Assembly: GCA_031285905.1 (NCBI GenBank) | Contig: JAITVH010000152.1 | Coordinates: 1-64,000, forward strand | DNA from: Prevotella sp. | GTDB lineage: Bacteria > Bacteroidota > Bacteroidia > Bacteroidales > Dysgonomonadaceae | Direction: 5' to 3' | DNA: 64,000 nucleotides | In this document: positions 61,218 through 64,000 of the stretch, in pieces | How the letters are laid out: each line of letters opens with the position of its first letter | Position numbering within the stretch: the first letter of the stretch is position 1 | Notes under the pieces: generated by a model | Databases searched by the model: none | What the model was told of the DNA's origin: nothing | What the model saw: only the letters and a program-made list of their open reading frames with translations | Program-made: the position numbers and the translations under genes

Positions 61218-64000
61218 ATGATTATGACAAAACAACACACGAAACTATTACTATTTCTATTTTTCTTATTGGTACATACCACTTTATATGCTCAGGAAAC
61301 AGAACGCTTCAATTGGAAAAACTATTCCGATTCTACTTTCGTTTTTGAAATCAGTAACAAGGAAGCCGAAAAATTCCTCAAAGATGGAGGAAGTGAAAAG
61401 CTGATGAAAAAGCTTTTACATACCCATGTGGCCACATTTGTCAACAAATGGGAAAACCCTCCCCTACAGGGACATTTCATATATGTCAACATCAACAAGA
61501 ATAAGATAGATTACCGCTATGCCCCTGTTATTCCTTTTCAGGTCTCACTTTTCCGCGAATATGGACTACTTACCTTGCAGGTGATAGATGGCAATGGCGA
61601 AATCCGTAAAGATGCCAAAATAAGGATACAGTCCAAGAGCATATTCAGAATATTCGATTCCCGTATAACGTTTGACGAAACAAGCAAAACCTATTCGATA
61701 GACGACTGGTCGGAAGATTCCCAAAGGCTGTTAACCATAGAGCTCGATAAATTCAAAGCTATATTCGACCTTGAAAAACACTTCGTCTATCGCTGGGGTG
61801 GAGGCTATAACGATAGTTCGCCGCACAAGCCCGACTTCTACAGTTATATGCTTACCGATAAGAATAAATATAAGCCGAAAGAAAAGATTAGGTTCAAATC
61901 ATATGCTTTGAATGGCAGCAAAAAGCCGATAAAGAAAGACCTCGAAGTATGGATGAATAACACAAACTATGCATACAAGAAGATAACAACAATCTCGCCC
62001 TACAATCCCGGGGGCTTTGCCGGAGAGATCGACTTGATGGATTCCCTCGAACTGAAGCTGGATAGAAGCTACAATCTGCAACTGCGCGATAATAAGGGAA
62101 AAATCGTTGCCAACACAAATTTCCGGTACGAGGATTATGAGTTGTACGACAACAAGATGGAAGTCAAGGTAAAGTCCAACACGCATTACTTCCCTGATAC
62201 GAACGAAGTAGAGATAAAAATAACCGATGCCAATGGGCTGATAATGCCCGATATGAAATCGGTAGTTACCATCACACAGAATTCTGTCTCCAAATCATAT
62301 GTAGACTTGTTGGTTGCCCCTTTCCTCGTTAAGCGCGATACGATAAATCTGGATAATGACAAGCCTACCATTTATACAATTCCGGCCGACCTTTTTGTCA
62401 AAACAGATTGCAGTTATTCTGTACGTATAGAGACCGTTACCCACGATGGACAATTATTAAACTCTTCTCATCAGGTATCTTTCTACAAATCATATTATGC
62501 AATTACACATAAGACGGAAGATAATTACCTGCATTTCAGTTTCATGGAACTGGGTAAAGAGAAAACAATAGATGCCGAATTATACGTAGATGATTCTGAA
62601 ACACCCCGCATTGTACAGTTGCCTTGCAGAATAGAGTTCGACCAGAAAGTTACAAGCTATTATGTAAGAGTTCCACAATACAATATTTCGAAAGATTTAA
62701 GAACAAACAATATATATCACAACCTCCAGATAGAAGGAGGACTGATAAAGGATTCGCTGAGAGTGGAACTCACAAACCCGTTGAAACTCGATGTATCATG
62801 GTACATATACGAAGGCAACTATCTGCTGGATAAAGGATTCGGAAAGGAACTAAAGTTTGAAAAGGATTATGTAGACCTCAATACAACTTATTATCTTGAG
62901 ATATTCTTTACAATTGGTGGAGAAGATCAGGTGTACAGGAAAATATACGCCCCTAAAAAGGAATACCTTGATATCGACCTCGATATACCCGAGCGCATCT
63001 ATCCGGGGCAGACAATAGATAGCAAGATAAAAGTAACCGATAGCCGGGGACGCGGAGTAAAAGATGTTGATCTCACGGCATTTTCCTACAACAGCCTGCT
63101 GGGCTATCATGTTCCCGACCTGCCCTATTACGGCAATACACCAAAAGGCAGGGAACAGCGCGACTCCTACTCCATCGATCAGAGAAGTGTCAGTTATAGC
63201 TCTCCCCTCACCCACGAGAATTACGGTTTTTGGAATAAAATTATGGGGCTTGACAAGATGGAATACTACCGCTTCACATATCCCGATCCCGATTTGCACA
63301 AGGGACTTGTACATTCGCCAAGCTATACGGCAATCGATTCGTTGATTCCATATCACGACACCTTTAAATATACGCTTGAAACTCCTGACGGCACAACGGA
63401 ATTTGCTCCATATGTGATGAAGGACGGGCGGAAAGTTGAAATATATGCCATCGAACTCGATAATATCCCTGTCTATTTTAACTGGACATTGCAGCCCAAA
63501 GGTTATTCTTTCCTGACTGAAAGTAAACGCTATCATAAAATAATGCTACGCCTGTACGACAGGGCTATTATAATAGACAACTATTGCTTTGATGAAAGAC
63601 GGAAAACAATATTCAGCATCAATCTCGATAAAATGCCAAAGAGTGAACATGTACGCACGGTCTGGCTGAATACAAAAGATGAACATGGGAAATATCATCT
63701 GACCAACAATGAAAAGAATACTTACAGGCAACTTATCTCCGAAATCCCGGTACCTGACAGCAGATATATCTATCTGAAGAAGGATTCGACAATAAAGATC
63801 CCTGTTTATCATCCCAAGTTCAGAAGATATACCGGTAAAGTGCTTGTCGGCCCGCTCGATCAGGGATACTATCAGTTTATGGATAGCATCAGGTATTTCC
63901 ACGAAGGCGGTTTCTCTTATAAATACGCTGATAATGTCGTATATAAATATTCAACGGAGAATCTTTTCTCCGAATTGTATGATCGCACAGGTGAAGATTT
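61218..64000 (+). CDS. Alpha-2-macroglobulin-like (MG2-domain) protein, 3'-truncated by window
   Basis: The frame is open from the ATG at 61218 to the window end, at least 927 codons; the stop lies outside. A signal peptide (LFLFFLLVHTTLYAQE) is present without a lipobox. The macroglobulin signature LTDKNKYKPKEKIRFKSYAL near residue 220 is an MG2-type strand pattern. A second one, DLDIPERIYPGQTIDSKIKVTDSRGRGVKDVD, near residue 590, is the next typical domain start. In bacteria such proteins act in the periplasm as protease traps or with a transglycosylase. The thioester and C-terminal parts are not in the window, so the subtype is unknown. The ATG at 61224 is equally possible. Confidence 0.8.
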   Translation, partial: MIMTKQHTKLLLFLFFLLVHTTLYAQETERFNWKNYSDSTFVFEISNKEAEKFLKDGGSEKLMKKLLHTHVATFVNKWENPPLQGHFIYVNINKNKIDYRYAPVIPFQVSLFREYGLLTLQVIDGNGEIRKDAKIRIQSKSIFRIFDSRITFDETSKTYSIDDWSEDSQRLLTIELDKFKAIFDLEKHFVYRWGGGYNDSSPHKPDFYSYMLTDKNKYKPKEKIRFKSYALNGSKKPIKKDLEVWMNNTNYAYKKITTISPYNPGGFAGEIDLMDSLELKLDRSYNLQLRDNKGKIVANTNFRYEDYELYDNKMEVKVKSNTHYFPDTNEVEIKITDANGLIMPDMKSVVTITQNSVSKSYVDLLVAPFLVKRDTINLDNDKPTIYTIPADLFVKTDCSYSVRIETVTHDGQLLNSSHQVSFYKSYYAITHKTEDNYLHFSFMELGKEKTIDAELYVDDSETPRIVQLPCRIEFDQKVTSYYVRVPQYNISKDLRTNNIYHNLQIEGGLIKDSLRVELTNPLKLDVSWYIYEGNYLLDKGFGKELKFEKDYVDLNTTYYLEIFFTIGGEDQVYRKIYAPKKEYLDIDLDIPERIYPGQTIDSKIKVTDSRGRGVKDVDLTAFSYNSLLGYHVPDLPYYGNTPKGREQRDSYSIDQRSVSYSSPLTHENYGFWNKIMGLDKMEYYRFTYPDPDLHKGLVHSPSYTAIDSLIPYHDTFKYTLETPDGTTEFAPYVMKDGRKVEIYAIELDNIPVYFNWTLQPKGYSFLTESKRYHKIMLRLYDRAIIIDNYCFDERRKTIFSINLDKMPKSEHVRTVWLNTKDEHGKYHLTNNEKNTYRQLISEIPVPDSRYIYLKKDSTIKIPVYHPKFRRYTGKVLVGPLDQGYYQFMDSIRYFHEGGFSYKYADNVVYKYSTENLFSELYDRTGED

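Noticed and set aside
62850-63536. Minus-strand ORF of 228 codons, with two neighbours at 61894-62371
   Set aside because: All are antisense to the long open frame of the macroglobulin-like gene.

Overview
The window looks like a chromosomal segment of a low-GC Bacteroidales bacterium; a Dysgonomonas-like organism is my best guess, but that is inference. The signs are: promoters with the Bacteroidota -7 box TAnnTTTG, often with TTTG or TTG about 19 bases upstream; no Shine-Dalgarno-like sites; many Cys-lipoproteins; a type IX secretion plug protein; a Rho factor with a long disordered insert; a PurF that starts Met-Gly-Gly; and several GH92/GH78 glycosidases. I saw no tRNA, rRNA, CRISPR array or complete insertion sequence.

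Layout. 1-5.2 kb: end of an ABC-F ATPase, a lipoprotein, TerC, an HD hydrolase and tilS. 5.4-9.2 kb: a GH92 lipoprotein facing a DUF3472-type secreted protein. 9.3-23.5 kb: pheT, an orphan NfeD-like membrane protein, a YebC regulator, the type IX plug protein, a THUMP-like methyltransferase, a TamB-like giant, a Na+/H+ antiporter, and an ABC exporter split by one in-frame TGA. 23.8-27.9 kb: a tight seven-gene operon (recR, membrane protein, HAD-like protein, GNAT, tsaC-like, pentapeptide protein, Fpg/Nei-like protein). 28.1-37.7 kb: a P-loop kinase-like protein, an OmpA-family porin, pheS (unlinked from pheT), a CorC/HlyC transporter, an alpha/beta hydrolase lipoprotein, trxA and dnaE. 37.8-45.2 kb: a Tat-exported oxidoreductase, a SIMPL protein, a TonB-dependent receptor, an alcohol dehydrogenase, and a membrane protein/XRE pair. 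45.4-53.9 kb: a possible gene remnant, a GH78 alpha-L-rhamnosidase, a BSP metallopeptidase, a second GH92 and two secreted proteins. 53.9-58.6 kb: a CDF exporter, rho and the purF-like gene. 58.8-61.1 kb: a small accessory island with a terminase-small-subunit-like HTH protein, two small ORFs, a large imperfect palindrome, an XRE regulator and many repeats. 61.2 kb to the end: the 5' part of an alpha-2-macroglobulin-like gene that runs off the window.

How it works together. Housekeeping genes (translation, replication, repair, transcription termination) are mixed with an envelope and glycan-degradation theme: two GH92 alpha-mannosidase-type enzymes, a rhamnosidase, secreted DUF3472, BSP and hydrolase proteins, and an outer membrane receptor. 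No SusC/SusD pair is present, so this is not a canonical polysaccharide utilisation locus.

The most unusual content is non-coding. Three dispersed repeat families occur: A, a GTAAC/GTTAC hairpin followed by TTTTAGTTAAAAT, five copies; B, TGTAGGGGCG...CGCCCCTACA, two copies; and C, GTCATG...ATGACA, two copies. A 150-bp imperfect palindrome behind a -7 box leads into a small minus-strand operon, and operator-like repeat arrays precede two XRE regulators.
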